Origin: Propionibacteriaceae bacterium UBA7704
GTDB taxonomy: Bacteria; Actinomycetota; Actinomycetes; Propionibacteriales; Propionibacteriaceae
Assembly (NCBI GenBank): GCA_002482525.1
Contig: DLGC01000024.1
Location: 115,098-179,097 of the forward strand
DNA: 64,000 bases
Direction: 5' to 3'
Part shown: positions 1 through 9,316 of the stretch, in pieces
Layout of the letters: every line of letters starts with the position of its first letter
Position numbering within the stretch: position 1 is the first letter of the stretch
The notes under the pieces: model-generated
What the model was told of the DNA's origin: nothing
Seen by the model: only the letters and a program-made list of their open reading frames with translations
The model's database searches: none
Program-made: the position numbers and the translations under genes

Positions 1-576
1 CATCCCGGTGCCGCCGAGATAGTCCGATTCACACGGAGCGAACTCCACAAGGGCGTCCAGGCAGACCTGAACCTGAATCTCGGTGGAGTCATCAGGATCG
101 GCGAGGCTCACGCTACCGACGACACCGATCCCGGCATCCAGCGAGAAGTCCAGGCCACTCCGCTGTGCCTGGCTGGCAAGATCAAGGGCTAAGGCGTCGA
201 TTCGCCGTACCGACGAACCGGTCCCGGTGAGATAGGTGATGGGGTAGGGAAGCAGGTCGGCATACAGCAGGTAGCTGGTCGCGACCAGACCATTCTCGGT
301 GGCGGTGAGAGTGAAGTGGCCGTCGTGGCCGGTGTAGGCACAGGTCACCGATCCCTCCGAGCCGAGAGGCTGGGCACAGACCTGGGCACCGTCGGCAGGT
401 GAGGTGCCGTCGGGGAGGGTGAGCGTGCCACTCAGCGCCAGCGCCTCGGCCTCGCTCTGAGTCACCTCGGCTGAAGCCACCGGCGGTGTTGCGAAGACCA
501 GCAGCGCCAACGCGGCGGCTATCACTGTCAGAAACGTGCCGATCGAACGCACGCCACGTAAAGCCCAACCACGCAT
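1..576 (-). CDS. Exported protein, partial (3' end outside window)
   Basis: An open frame runs without a stop from an ATG at 576 down to base 1, giving 192 codons. The N-terminus has an Arg-rich start, then a hydrophobic stretch (about residues 14-32: FLTVIAAALALLVFA) ending in an APPVASA-like cleavage site, so it should be exported. The mature part has short beta-rich segments such as LSGTLTLPDGTSPADGAQV and a GHFTLTATENG motif about 30 residues on, as in carboxypeptidase-regulatory-like or SdrD-B Ig-like repeats. A second similar unit begins near the edge (GVVGSVSLADPDDS). It is probably a cell-surface protein of stacked Ig-like domains. The domain call is from pattern, and function is unknown. 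Confidence 0.7.
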   Translation of the reverse strand, partial: MRGWALRGVRSIGTFLTVIAAALALLVFATPPVASAEVTQSEAEALALSGTLTLPDGTSPADGAQVCAQPLGSEGSVTCAYTGHDGHFTLTATENGLVATSYLLYADLLPYPITYLTGTGSSVRRIDALALDLASQAQRSGLDFSLDAGIGVVGSVSLADPDDSTEIQVQVCLDALVEFAPCESDYLGGTGM

Positions 577-721
577 GACAACTCCCCCGCGAACACACAA
601 TGCCGATGTGACCAACCGTGAAGGATTCTGGCCTACTGGGGTCGCTTAGAGTAAGGCGTTCACTGGCTTTGACCCACTCTGTGATCGAAGTCGGGGCTAG
701 GGGTACCCGTCAGCAGGCAAT

Positions 722-976
722 TCAGTAGTCGATTACGCTGTCCAACTCGATGCGCAAGTCCTCGGGTATCCGCTTCATCAATCCCAGATGCGCCACGAGA
801 CTCAGATAACTTCCGCGAAGCGCAACGCAGGGGAAATGTTCACCACTCAACCATCCCTGAACCGTCGTGGCGGGTACGCCAACCAGCCGCGCCACGGCAC
901 GTATCGAGAGGTGCCTGGCCAATCGCTCCTCATTGACCAGTTGCGTGAACTCACGCCTAGTCAAGTCCGTAGACAT
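722..976 (-). CDS. Small helix-turn-helix protein (paralogue 1)
   Basis: An 84-aa protein. Residues 10-60 read as an HTH: LTRREFTQLVNEERLARHLS, then AVARLVGVPATTVQGWLSG, where the second part is the turn plus recognition helix typical of XRE/MerR-like DNA-binding modules. It aligns along its whole length with the next gene (1024-1263), including the GVPA-T-QGWL-G-HFP block, so the two arose by tandem duplication. There is no effector domain, so it is a stand-alone DNA binder. The ATG at 976 has no strong Shine-Dalgarno sequence. Target genes are unknown. It could be an antitoxin-like regulator, but no toxin is adjacent. Confidence 0.6.
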   Translation of the reverse strand: MSTDLTRREFTQLVNEERLARHLSIRAVARLVGVPATTVQGWLSGEHFPCVALRGSYLSLVAHLGLMKRIPEDLRIELDSVIDY

Positions 977-1023
977 AGCTGTATTGTCGCAGTCTTTGAC
1001 TCACAGCGCTGGCGATTGCGGTT

Positions 1024-1263
1024 TTACAACTCGTCCTGCCACAGGCCGGTGTGCAATAGCGACGACAAGCCCAAGTGATCGACCAAAGCGAGGAACTTCG
1101 GTCGCAACGCGGGGGTCGGAAAATGCCGACCCTGCAACCAGCCTTGCATCGTCGAAGCGGGAACTCCGGAGAGGCGGGCAGCCGCCCTGACCGAGACGTG
1201 CTGGTCACGTCGGGTTTGGTCAACAAGGGTGACTAGCTCAGCACGAGTCAGTCGGTTCTGCAC
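1024..1263 (-). CDS. Small helix-turn-helix protein (paralogue 2)
   Basis: A 79-aa protein when started at the GTG at 1263, which has AGGAG four bases upstream. A longer in-frame ATG at 1467 exists, but the extra 68 residues look non-coding and are absent from the paralogue at 722-976. The core LTRAELVTLVDQTRRDQHVS and AARLSGVPASTMQGWLQG is a helix-turn-helix closely matching its neighbour. The 47-bp gap and common strand suggest co-transcription, this gene first. The tail HTGLWQDEL differs from the paralogue. Function beyond DNA binding is not evident. Confidence 0.6.
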   Translation of the reverse strand: MQNRLTRAELVTLVDQTRRDQHVSVRAAARLSGVPASTMQGWLQGRHFPTPALRPKFLALVDHLGLSSLLHTGLWQDEL

Positions 1264-1526
1264 GGTGCTCCTGTTTGGCCACGCCAGGCTCAGCTCTGCG
1301 CTGAACCTGGCTACGACTGCAAAAGCAGGCACTGGCTCAATCCAGTGGCCAGCCACGCGCCGATATGTAAGCGACCACCGCCATGGTCGTACCCCTCCAT
1401 CGTCAGCGCGAAAACACCAGAGTCCCCCCGGCGTGACGCCAGTGCCTGCTGCACTAGTCAACGCCAATTCACGGCAAATTCAGACTCTTCAATGGTGAGT
1501 TCGTACAGACTCGTACACCTGTGCGA

Positions 1527-3149
1527 CTAAACGCCCGCCCATGTCCGGTAGCCACCGTCAAGGCTGCGGACGTGGCGCCCCAACTGCGACAAGATCCGCG
1601 AGGCCACATAGGAGCGTTGCCCCTGCCAGCAATACAGGATGGTTTCGGCCTCGACCTCATCGATTCGGTCGCGCAGTTCGTCGATCGGAATGTTGATCGC
1701 GCCGTCGATCATTCCCCGTTCGAGCTCAATCGGGGTGCGCACATCAATGATCTGAATGCCTTTGTCGGCTTCAGCGGCGATCTCATGCCACTGGATGGTC
1801 TCCACCAGGCCGTCGCGAATGTTCTCGGCCTGGAATCCCAGCATGTTCACCGGGTCCTTCGCCGAACTGAACGGAGGCGCGTAGCTCAACTCCAGGTCGG
1901 CCAACTGCGAGGCGGTCAGACCACCGCGCATGGCCGTCGCAATCACGTCAATCCGCTTGTCAACACCGGTACCGCCGACGCCCTGGGCTCCCAGAATGGC
2001 ATCGGTGTCAGCGTCGATGACTAGCTTGAGGTGCATCTCCTCGCCGCCGGGGTAGTAGCCAGCATGGTTGTCCGGGTGGGTGTGGACGACGCGAATGTTG
2101 CGTCCGGCTGCCACGGCTCGCTTCTCGGTCCAACCGGTGGCTGCAGCTTGCATGCCGAACAGGCCGACGATGGCGGTCCCCAGCACCGTTTCGGAATGCA
2201 CGTCGCGTCCGGCGATGACGTCGGCGACCAGGCGACCGTGCCGGTTGGCCGGACCAGCCAGCGGCACCATGGCGCCGTCGCCGGTAATGACGTCCCGCTT
2301 CACCACCGCATCACCGACAGCGAAGATTGCCGGATCGGAGGTGCGTTGTTGGTCATCGACGACGATGCCGCCGCGATCGCTGATCTCCAGCCCTGCGGCT
2401 GCGGCCAGCCCGGACTCCGGGCGGACACCGATGGCGGCGATGACCATGCCGGCCGGCAGCGTGCTGCCGTCGGACAACGTGACGGTGCCCTCACCGACCT
2501 CGGTCACCGAAACGCCAGTGATGACGTCGACGCTGCGGCTTTCCAGTTCCCACTGCACCCGGATGGCCATTTCGACGTCCAGGGGCGCCATGATCTGGTT
2601 GGCGAGTTCGACGACGGTGACCTTCAGGCCGCGTTCCACGAAATTCTCGGCCAGTTCCAGGCCGATGAAGCCGCCACCCATGATGACCGCCGACTTCTCC
2701 GGCCCGGCGAGCACTTCGTCAACCTTGGCTGCCATGGCATCGGTGTCGGCGACATTGCGCAAGGTGAGCGCACGCTCAGCGCCGGGGATGGGTGGCACGA
2801 AGGGAGCGGCTCCCGGTGCCAGAATCAGGTTGTCGTAGCTCTCGGTGTACTCCCGGCCGGTGGCGAGATCGCGCACCGAAACAGTCTTGGCAGCGCGGTC
2901 GATCGCGGTCACTTCGGTGTTCACGCGGACATCTGCCTGGAAGCGGGTGTTGATGCTCTCCGGGGTCTCCAGCAGCAGTGCCTCGCGGCGGGTAATCACC
3001 CCACCGACGTAGTAAGGAAGCCCGCAATTGGCGAAGGACACATGTCCAGACCTCTCGAAGACGACAATCTCGGCGGTCTCGTCCATCCGGCGCAAGCGGG
3101 TGGCAGCGGACATGCCCCCGGCGACGCCTCCTACGATCAGGGTTCTCAT
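1527..3149 (-). CDS. CoA-disulfide reductase with C-terminal rhodanese domain
   Basis: A 540-aa flavoprotein. It has the N-terminal FAD-binding motif LIVGGVAGGMSAATRLRR, the single redox cysteine of the CoADR/NADH-oxidase family at Cys42 (SFANCGLPYYVGG), and a second nucleotide-binding motif VIMGGGFIGLELAENF. The last ~95 residues are a rhodanese (single-domain sulfurtransferase) with DVRTPIELERG and the active loop CWQGQR (Cys507). Known CoADR-Rhd fusions reduce CoA disulfides or persulfides with NAD(P)H and move sulfane sulfur. The perfect CsoR/CstR-like palindrome just upstream fits control by persulfides or thiol stress. The reaction direction and the physiological thiol here are inferred, not shown. 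Confidence 0.88.
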   Translation of the reverse strand: MRTLIVGGVAGGMSAATRLRRMDETAEIVVFERSGHVSFANCGLPYYVGGVITRREALLLETPESINTRFQADVRVNTEVTAIDRAAKTVSVRDLATGREYTESYDNLILAPGAAPFVPPIPGAERALTLRNVADTDAMAAKVDEVLAGPEKSAVIMGGGFIGLELAENFVERGLKVTVVELANQIMAPLDVEMAIRVQWELESRSVDVITGVSVTEVGEGTVTLSDGSTLPAGMVIAAIGVRPESGLAAAAGLEISDRGGIVVDDQQRTSDPAIFAVGDAVVKRDVITGDGAMVPLAGPANRHGRLVADVIAGRDVHSETVLGTAIVGLFGMQAAATGWTEKRAVAAGRNIRVVHTHPDNHAGYYPGGEEMHLKLVIDADTDAILGAQGVGGTGVDKRIDVIATAMRGGLTASQLADLELSYAPPFSSAKDPVNMLGFQAENIRDGLVETIQWHEIAAEADKGIQIIDVRTPIELERGMIDGAINIPIDELRDRIDEVEAETILYCWQGQRSYVASRILSQLGRHVRSLDGGYRTWAGV

Positions 3150-3156
3150 GAACGGA

Positions 3157-3187
3157 ATTATACCCCGGGGGGTATCGCTGAGGTCAA
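3157..3187 (-). promoter_or_regulatory. CsoR/CstR-like operator inside a leaderless promoter
   Basis: On the minus strand TTGACC (3182-3187) and a perfect TATAAT (3157-3162) are separated by 19 bp. The palindrome ATACCCCGGGGGGTAT (3160-3175, arms of 7 with GG between) fills the spacer and touches the -10. The TATAAT ends 7 bases before the ATG at 3149, so the transcript should start at or next to the start codon, and no ribosome site is present. C-rich/G-rich ATACC...GGTAT palindromes are the known type bound by CsoR-family copper or persulfide sensors. No such regulator lies in the window. The 19-bp spacer also leaves room for a MerR-type mechanism. Confidence 0.65.
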
Positions 3188-3205
3188 TTCGGCGTCCACC
3201 GAGAT

Positions 3206-4981
3206 CTAGTTTCGGGGCTTGCCTGCGCGGGCGTACATCTCGTCCACGAGCTGAGCGAAGCGCTTCTCCACTTCCTTGCGCTTGACCTTCAGAGTGGGGG
3301 TCAACATGCCGTTCTCCTGAGTGAAGCCGTCCAGCAGGACGCGCAGGTCCGCGATCTGCTCATGCTTGGGAAGCTTCGCGGTGAGTTCGCTCATGCGGCG
3401 CCTGATCTCGGCCATCACCTCAGGGTGCGCCAGCAACTCCTCGCGCTTGGCCCAGGTGATCTGCAGTTGCTTGGCGATTTCATCCAGTTGCGGCAACGAC
3501 GGCACCACCAGCAGCGTGAGGTACGGCCGGTTGTCGCCGAGCAGCAAGGAGTATTCGAACAGCGGATCCGAGGCGAGCAGGTTTTCGATCGGGGCCGGTG
3601 CCACATTCTTGCCGTTGCTGGTGACGATGAGATCTTTGATGCGGTCGGTGATCCGGACGTAGGAGCCGTCGATCTCGCCGACATCGCCGGTGTGCAGCCA
3701 GCCATCGACGATGGTCGTAGCGGTCTCTTCCGGACGCCCCCAGTAGCCCACCATCAGGTTCGGGCCGCGGTAGAGCAGCTCGCCGCCCTCGGCAACTCGC
3801 AGTTCCCCGCCGGGCATGACCTTTCCGACATTGCCGAAGGTGAAGTCTCGCGGCGGCGGGAAGGTGACCAGCGGCGAGGCCTCCGTGAGGCCGTAACCAG
3901 TCAACAGCAAGAGCCCGCAGCCGTAGAAGAAGCGCTCGACGTCTTCACGCATAGCCGCACCACCGCAGGCCAGCACCTTCTTCGGTCCACCGATAGCGTC
4001 ACGTACCGCGCCGAGCACCAACTTGTCGGCAATGTTGAGCCGCACTGTCAGCCAGCGGCTGGGCCGCTCCCCGGAGCGCAACACGTCGTGGTACTTGGTG
4101 CCGGTCTTCAATGACCACTCCATGATGCGCTGTTTGAGCGAGCTGTCGGCGACCTTCTCCCGAGCAGTGTTGTAGACCTTCTCGTACAGGCGCGGCACGC
4201 TGACCATCAGATTGGCCTTGGCCAAGACCATCTGCTCGGCCACCGTGCGCGGGTCGCTGACGTAGGTGTTGAGGCAGCCATTGGCCAACACCATGTAGGT
4301 CCACGCGCGCTCCAGGGCGTGACTCAGCGGCAGGAAGCACAGCGATACGTCGCCGGGGGCGAGGGTGAAGAAGCGATTCAGTGCGTCGACTTGGTGGGTG
4401 AAGCCCCGATGGGTCAGCATCACACCCTTGGGATCACCGGTGGTGCCGGAGGTGTAGATGATGGTGGCCAGATCATCGGGGCTGGCGCCGGCCAGACGGG
4501 CGTCCACGGCAGCGGTATCGGAGGGTGCTGCGTCCAATTCCTGGGCCAGGCTCGGGGCGCCCTCGACCGGATCGAGGGTGATGACATCGAGCAGCTCCGG
4601 CAGTTCGCCACGCACCTCGGCGATGGCCTGCCATTCGTGATCGCCAGCCACGAACGCCAGCCGGGAGCCGGAGTCGGCGATGACGTGACGGGCCTGCTGC
4701 GGCGTACTGGTGGCGTACATCGGCACTGACACCAGCCCGGCATAGGCGCAAGCCAGATCGATCAGTGTCCATTCGGGTCGGTTCGGCGAGAATAGGGCGA
4801 CGCGATCACCGGCTTCCAGGCCACGATCGATCAGCCGTGCGGCCAGCGAGCGCGCCCTCGCGCCCAGCTCGGCATAGCTGGTGACGATCCAGGCTTCGCC
4901 GTCCCAGATGCGGGCAGCAGGCTCCGGCCCGAATGCAGCCACCGACTCAGTGAACATGCCGGCCACGTGCGCCGAATCCAT
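3206..4981 (-). CDS. Long-chain acyl-CoA synthetase (FadD15-like)
   Basis: A 591-aa AMP-forming ligase, normal length for the family. The phosphate-binding signature TIIYTSGTTGDPKGVMLTH, the motif LLTGYGLTEASP, the hinge region YRGPNLMVGYWGRPEET and GWLHTGDVGEID, and the C-terminal ITDRIKDLIVTSNGKNVAP with the catalytic lysine loop are all present. It activates fatty acids to acyl-CoA on the cytoplasmic face for lipid synthesis or degradation. The ATG at 4981 has AAAGGAG eight bases upstream. It stands alone, divergent from the endonuclease IV gene. The exact chain-length preference cannot be read from the sequence. Confidence 0.92.
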   Translation of the reverse strand: MDSAHVAGMFTESVAAFGPEPAARIWDGEAWIVTSYAELGARARSLAARLIDRGLEAGDRVALFSPNRPEWTLIDLACAYAGLVSVPMYATSTPQQARHVIADSGSRLAFVAGDHEWQAIAEVRGELPELLDVITLDPVEGAPSLAQELDAAPSDTAAVDARLAGASPDDLATIIYTSGTTGDPKGVMLTHRGFTHQVDALNRFFTLAPGDVSLCFLPLSHALERAWTYMVLANGCLNTYVSDPRTVAEQMVLAKANLMVSVPRLYEKVYNTAREKVADSSLKQRIMEWSLKTGTKYHDVLRSGERPSRWLTVRLNIADKLVLGAVRDAIGGPKKVLACGGAAMREDVERFFYGCGLLLLTGYGLTEASPLVTFPPPRDFTFGNVGKVMPGGELRVAEGGELLYRGPNLMVGYWGRPEETATTIVDGWLHTGDVGEIDGSYVRITDRIKDLIVTSNGKNVAPAPIENLLASDPLFEYSLLLGDNRPYLTLLVVPSLPQLDEIAKQLQITWAKREELLAHPEVMAEIRRRMSELTAKLPKHEQIADLRVLLDGFTQENGMLTPTLKVKRKEVEKRFAQLVDEMYARAGKPRN

Positions 4982-5139
4982 CCCTGCTCCTTTGCCCCTT
5001 CGGATGAGGTACTAGGAACAAAGTTACTGCACCGTAGGTTATTGCGGAACAGCTGCCAGCAGTAGGCCGCTCGCTGAGTCCATCCTGCGCCGGGTAGCGC
5101 CTGCCGTCGAGGTGTCACGTGGTGCCTAGACTGCTGTGC

Positions 5140-5928
5140 ATGTTGTTGGGAGCCCACGTCGATGCCGCCGACCCGATTGCTCAGATCTCCGAGCTCGGGG
5201 GACGCGCTGTGCAGTTCTTTCTCGGTGATCCCCAGAAGTGGAGTGGGCCGTCGGTGGCCTACCCGGCCGGTGCCGAAGCACTGCGGGCCGACGCCGAACA
5301 GGCGGGCATCGCGATCTACATCCATGCGCCCTATGTGCTGAATGTGGCCAGCACCAACAACCGGATCCGGATTCCCAGCCGTCAGCAGTTGCAGAAGCAG
5401 CTCACCATGGCCGCCCAGCTCGGGGCCGCCGGTGTCATCGTCCACGGCGGGCATGTGCTGGCCACCGACGATCCCCAGGTCGGCTTCGACAACTGGCGCA
5501 AGGCCGTCGACGGGCTGACCATCGAGGTGCCGTTGTTGATCGAGAACACAGCCGGGGGCGCCAACGCGATGGCTCGCACGCTGGAACGACTGGGCCGACT
5601 GTGGGAGGCGATCTCGGAGTCGGCCAATGCTGACCGGGTCGGATTCTGCCTGGACACCTGCCATGCCCATGCCGGCGGCAATGAGCTGTCCGGGCTGACT
5701 GATCGCATCCGGGCCATCACCGGACGCATCGACCTGGTGCACGGCAACGACTCCCGCGACGCGTTCGACTCCGGAGCTGATCGGCACGCGAATCTGGGAC
5801 ACGGACAGTGTGATCCCGAAGGGCTTGCGGAGGTGTTCACCACGGCAGGGGCGCCGATCATCCTGGAGACTCCCGGAGACGTCAATGCCCGCCGGGCGGA
5901 TATGGAATGGGTAGCCAACTTAACCTAG
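5140..5928 (+). CDS. nfo: Endonuclease IV (AP endonuclease)
   Basis: A 262-aa AP-endonuclease family 2 protein. The TIM-barrel metal motifs are visible in order: GAHVDAADP near the N-terminus, IHAPYVLNVAST, VIVHGGH, LLIENTAGG, GFCLDTCHAHAGG, DLVHGNDSRDAFDSGADRH with NLGHG, and ILETPG. These supply the His, Glu and Asp ligands of the tri-zinc site that cuts DNA 5' of abasic sites in base-excision repair. I start at the ATG at 5140, which matches the usual family N-terminus and follows a TAGACT -10-like box by 8 bases (possible leaderless mRNA). A GTG at 5119 behind GAGG is the alternative. It overlaps no partner gene. Confidence 0.9.
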   Translation: MLLGAHVDAADPIAQISELGGRAVQFFLGDPQKWSGPSVAYPAGAEALRADAEQAGIAIYIHAPYVLNVASTNNRIRIPSRQQLQKQLTMAAQLGAAGVIVHGGHVLATDDPQVGFDNWRKAVDGLTIEVPLLIENTAGGANAMARTLERLGRLWEAISESANADRVGFCLDTCHAHAGGNELSGLTDRIRAITGRIDLVHGNDSRDAFDSGADRHANLGHGQCDPEGLAEVFTTAGAPIILETPGDVNARRADMEWVANLT

Positions 5929-6005
5929 ATCGGCACAGGGTCACACCAAAATCAAGGCCTAGAAGGTCTCGTCAGAGGGATGTTCACTCGACTACCCTCC
6001 ACGGA

Positions 6006-8078
6006 ATGAGTACGAGCATCTACTTAGGCTCCCCTGAGGGACGCGTTGGCAAGTCCATGGTTGCCCTCGGCATGATCGAGGCCCTGACCCGCACGGTGAG
6101 CTCGGTCGGAGTGTTCCGTCCGATTGTTCACGCCGGTGCCGCAGATGCCATCTTGACCACCCTGATCGCCGAACCCAGCGTCAGCCAGACCTACGAGCAG
6201 GCCGTGGGCGTCACCTATGACGACATCCGGGCCGATGCCGATGCCGCTTTGGCCACGTTGGTGGAGAAGTACGCCCGGATTCGCGAGGCGCACGAGGCTG
6301 TGGTGATTCTTGGCTCGGACTACACCGACATTTCCACCGGCACCGAGCTCACGTTCAACGCCCGCGTGGCGGCGAACTTGAACGCGCCGGTGCTGCTGGT
6401 GGTCACCGGCACCGGACGCGACGCCGCAACGGTGAAGTCGGCGGCGATGGCGGCGATGACCGAGTTCCGCTCCAACCATGCCGAGGTGCTCGGCGTGATT
6501 GCCAACCGGGTCGAGCCGGAGATGCTGGATGACGTGCGTGCCAAGCTCGCTGAGATCGAAGGCGTGGTGACCGGTGCGGTGCCCAGCGATCCGATTCTGA
6601 TCGCACCCTCGGTGGCGCAGCAGTTCGAGGCGGCCAAGGCCACCTTCATGCAGGGCAACCCGGAGTTGCTGGAGCGGGAGTCGGTCGAGGTACTGGTGGC
6701 GTCCATGACGTTGCCGAATGTGCTCAAGCGCTTGACGCCGGAGTCGACGATCATCATGCCCAGCGACCGGGCCGACCTGCTGCCCGGCTTGTTGCTGGCG
6801 CATGCTTCGGGCACCTTCCCGAAGCTCTCGGGCGTCATTCTGGTCGGCGGCTATGAGATTCCGGAGACCATCACCCAGTTGGTGTCCGGCATTCGCTCCG
6901 AGTTGCCGATCGCTACCACCGAGGTGGGCACCTTCACCACGGCGGATCGCATGTTCCGTCTGGAGGGTGCGATGACCTCCAGCCCCCGCAAGGTGGAGGT
7001 GGCTCGTCGACTGTTCGCCGAGAGCATCGACACCGACGGGCTCCTGTCGTCGCTGCATGTGCATCGCTCCGAGGTGGTTACGCCGTTGATGTTCGAGCAT
7101 CAACTTCAGGAGACGGCGCGCTCGGATCGGCAGACCATCGTGTTGCCCGAGTCCACCGATGACCGGATTCTGACCTCGGCCGACATCGTGATGCGTCGTG
7201 GTGCGGCCAATATTGTGCTGCTCGGCAATGCGGTCGACATTCGCACGCGGGCCAACGCGCTGGGCTTGGCGCTGCAGGATGTGCAGATCCTAGACCCCAA
7301 AGACCCCGAGCTTCGCCAACGCTTCGCTTCTGAATACGCCCGACTTCGCGCCCACAAGGGGGTTACTCTCGAGCAAGCCGAAGAGAAACTCAACGACCTG
7401 AGCTATTTCGGGACGATGATGGTTCACCTCGGCATGGCCGACGGGATGGTGTCGGGTGCGATCAACACCACGGCGAACACCATCCGGCCGTCCTTGGAAT
7501 TCATCAAGACCAAGCCGGGGGTGAGCGTTGTGTCCAGTTCATTCCTGATGTGCATGTCCGATCGGGTCGTCGTCTACGGCGACTGTGCGGTGAACCCCGA
7601 CCCCACTGCGGCGGAGTTGGCCGATATCGCCATCAGTTCGGCGGAGACCGCTGCCGCGTTCGGCATTGAGCCGCGGGTCGCGATGCTGAGCTACTCCACC
7701 GGATCGTCGGGCTCGGGGGCGGATGTGGACAAGGTGCGCGAAGCCACCGAGATCGTGCGCACCCGGCGTCCCGATTTGGCCCTGGAAGGTCCGATTCAGT
7801 TCGACGCCGCTGTTGACGAAACCGTCGCGAAGACTAAACTTCCCGAATCTGCGGTGGCCGGAAAGGCCACTGTCTTCATCTTCCCTGATCTCAACACCGG
7901 CAACAACACCTATAAGGCGGTGCAGAGGTCTGCCGGCGCGGTCGCGATCGGACCAGTGCTGCAGGGGCTCAACAAACCTGTCAACGACCTCTCCCGTGGG
8001 GCGTTGATCGACGACATCGTGAACACGGTGGCGATTACTGCCATCCAGGCACAATCTGAGAAAAGAGGTGAGGCATGA
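6006..8078 (+). CDS. pta: Phosphate acetyltransferase
   Basis: A 690-aa long-form Pta: an N-terminal P-loop, BioD-like region (IYLGSPEGRVGKSMVALGM), a central DRTGG-type domain (residues ~190-350), and the C-terminal PTA/PTB catalytic domain with VLPESTDDRIL, GMADGMVSGA and YSTGSSGSGAD. It interconverts acetyl-CoA and acetyl phosphate. The longer frame starts at 5907 inside nfo, but the conserved N-terminus begins at the ATG at 6006. The last four bases overlap the ackA start (ATGA), so the two are translationally coupled into one acetate-forming, ATP-yielding pathway. A TACCCT box 10 bases before the ATG could give a near-leaderless transcript. Confidence 0.94.
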   Translation: MSTSIYLGSPEGRVGKSMVALGMIEALTRTVSSVGVFRPIVHAGAADAILTTLIAEPSVSQTYEQAVGVTYDDIRADADAALATLVEKYARIREAHEAVVILGSDYTDISTGTELTFNARVAANLNAPVLLVVTGTGRDAATVKSAAMAAMTEFRSNHAEVLGVIANRVEPEMLDDVRAKLAEIEGVVTGAVPSDPILIAPSVAQQFEAAKATFMQGNPELLERESVEVLVASMTLPNVLKRLTPESTIIMPSDRADLLPGLLLAHASGTFPKLSGVILVGGYEIPETITQLVSGIRSELPIATTEVGTFTTADRMFRLEGAMTSSPRKVEVARRLFAESIDTDGLLSSLHVHRSEVVTPLMFEHQLQETARSDRQTIVLPESTDDRILTSADIVMRRGAANIVLLGNAVDIRTRANALGLALQDVQILDPKDPELRQRFASEYARLRAHKGVTLEQAEEKLNDLSYFGTMMVHLGMADGMVSGAINTTANTIRPSLEFIKTKPGVSVVSSSFLMCMSDRVVVYGDCAVNPDPTAAELADIAISSAETAAAFGIEPRVAMLSYSTGSSGSGADVDKVREATEIVRTRRPDLALEGPIQFDAAVDETVAKTKLPESAVAGKATVFIFPDLNTGNNTYKAVQRSAGAVAIGPVLQGLNKPVNDLSRGALIDDIVNTVAITAIQAQSEKRGEA

Positions 8079-9301
8079 CGACTCCGATCTTGCTGTTGAA
8101 CTGCGGCTCCAGTTCCATCAAATACCAGGTGATTGACGCCGACTCTGAGGAGGTGGTGGCCAGCGGTCTGATCCAGCGCATCGGTGACGGCGAGAGCTTG
8201 ATCTCCCACACCTATGGCGGTCAGACGCTGCAGGACGAGCACGGATTCGCCGATCATGCCCAGGCATTGTCCTATCTGGTGAAGCTGTTCGACCGGGTGG
8301 GTCCCAAGCTGAACGAGATCGTTGCCGTCGGACATCGCACCGTCCACGGTGGTGAGGCATTCCGGGCGACCACCCTGATCGACGATGCGGTGATCGAGAA
8401 ACTGCGCGAGCTCAGCCCCCTCGCTCCGCTGCACAATCCGCCGGGCATTGCCGGCATCGTGGCTGCGCAGCAGGCGCTGCCGGACGTGCCGCATGTGGCG
8501 ATCTTCGATACCGCGTTCTTCTCCTCACTGCCCGCCGAGGCCTACACCTATGCCATTCCGCGCGACATTGCGCGCGAGCATGGCATTCGCAAGTACGGCT
8601 TCCACGGCACCTCACACAGCTACGTCTCGCACAAGGTGGCCGAGGTGCTCGGCCGGGACTACACCGAGATGAACCAGATCGTGTGCCACCTGGGCAACGG
8701 TGCGTCCGTGTCGGGCATCAGGGCCGGCGTGGCCGTCGAGGCGTCCATGGGACTGACCCCGTTGGCCGGCCTGGTGATGGGGACGCGCTCGGGCGATGTC
8801 GACCCCGGCCTGCACGCCTTCTTGGAGCGGTCGCTGGGTTTGAGCGCCTCTGATGTGGATTCGCTGCTGAACAAGAAGTCCGGCATCTTCGGGTTGTCGG
8901 GGGTGACTGACTTCCGCGATCTGTTCGATCTGATGGAGGCCGGTGACGCCGATGCCCAGTTGGCTTTCGATGTGTACGTGCATCGCCTGGTGAGCTACAT
9001 CGGTTCGTATGTGGCGATTCTGGGTGGAGTGGACGCCTTGACGTTCACCGCGGGGGTCGGTGAGAACGCCGCGCCGGTGCGTGCGGCGGTGGTGAACCGC
9101 CTGGAGCACCTGGGCTTCTGGCTGGACGAGGAGGCCAACGCGGTGCGCTCGCGGGACCCGCGGGTGATTTCGCGCGCTGCGTCCCCAGTCACGGTCTTGG
9201 TGGTTCCGACCAACGAGGAGCTGGCCATGGCCCGCGAAACCAAGGCCGCTATTGGAGTGGAGTCCCCCGACCCTTTTGATGTGGCCGTCCCGGTCGGCTA
9301 A
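8075..9301 (+). CDS. ackA: Acetate kinase
   Basis: A 408-aa acetate kinase of normal length. ASKHA-fold motifs are clear: LLLNCGSSSIKYQV at the N-terminus, GHRTVHGGE, FDTAFFSSLP, KYGFHGTSHSYVSHK, CHLGNGASVSGI, MGLTPLAGLVMGTRSGDVDP and FTAGVGENAAPVR. It transfers phosphate between acetyl phosphate and ADP. The start overlaps the pta stop by four bases, which fixes the ATG. It converges on transketolase, with a short REP-like region between them. Together with Pta it provides overflow acetate formation or acetate activation. Confidence 0.95.
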   Translation: MTTPILLLNCGSSSIKYQVIDADSEEVVASGLIQRIGDGESLISHTYGGQTLQDEHGFADHAQALSYLVKLFDRVGPKLNEIVAVGHRTVHGGEAFRATTLIDDAVIEKLRELSPLAPLHNPPGIAGIVAAQQALPDVPHVAIFDTAFFSSLPAEAYTYAIPRDIAREHGIRKYGFHGTSHSYVSHKVAEVLGRDYTEMNQIVCHLGNGASVSGIRAGVAVEASMGLTPLAGLVMGTRSGDVDPGLHAFLERSLGLSASDVDSLLNKKSGIFGLSGVTDFRDLFDLMEAGDADAQLAFDVYVHRLVSYIGSYVAILGGVDALTFTAGVGENAAPVRAAVVNRLEHLGFWLDEEANAVRSRDPRVISRAASPVTVLVVPTNEELAMARETKAAIGVESPDPFDVAVPVG

Positions 9302-9316
9302 TCCCGCGACAACCCC

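Noticed and set aside
2031..3209. 392-codon plus-strand frame
   Set aside because: It is the antisense of the CoA-disulfide reductase gene, rich in His/Gly/Asp with no protein-like motif.
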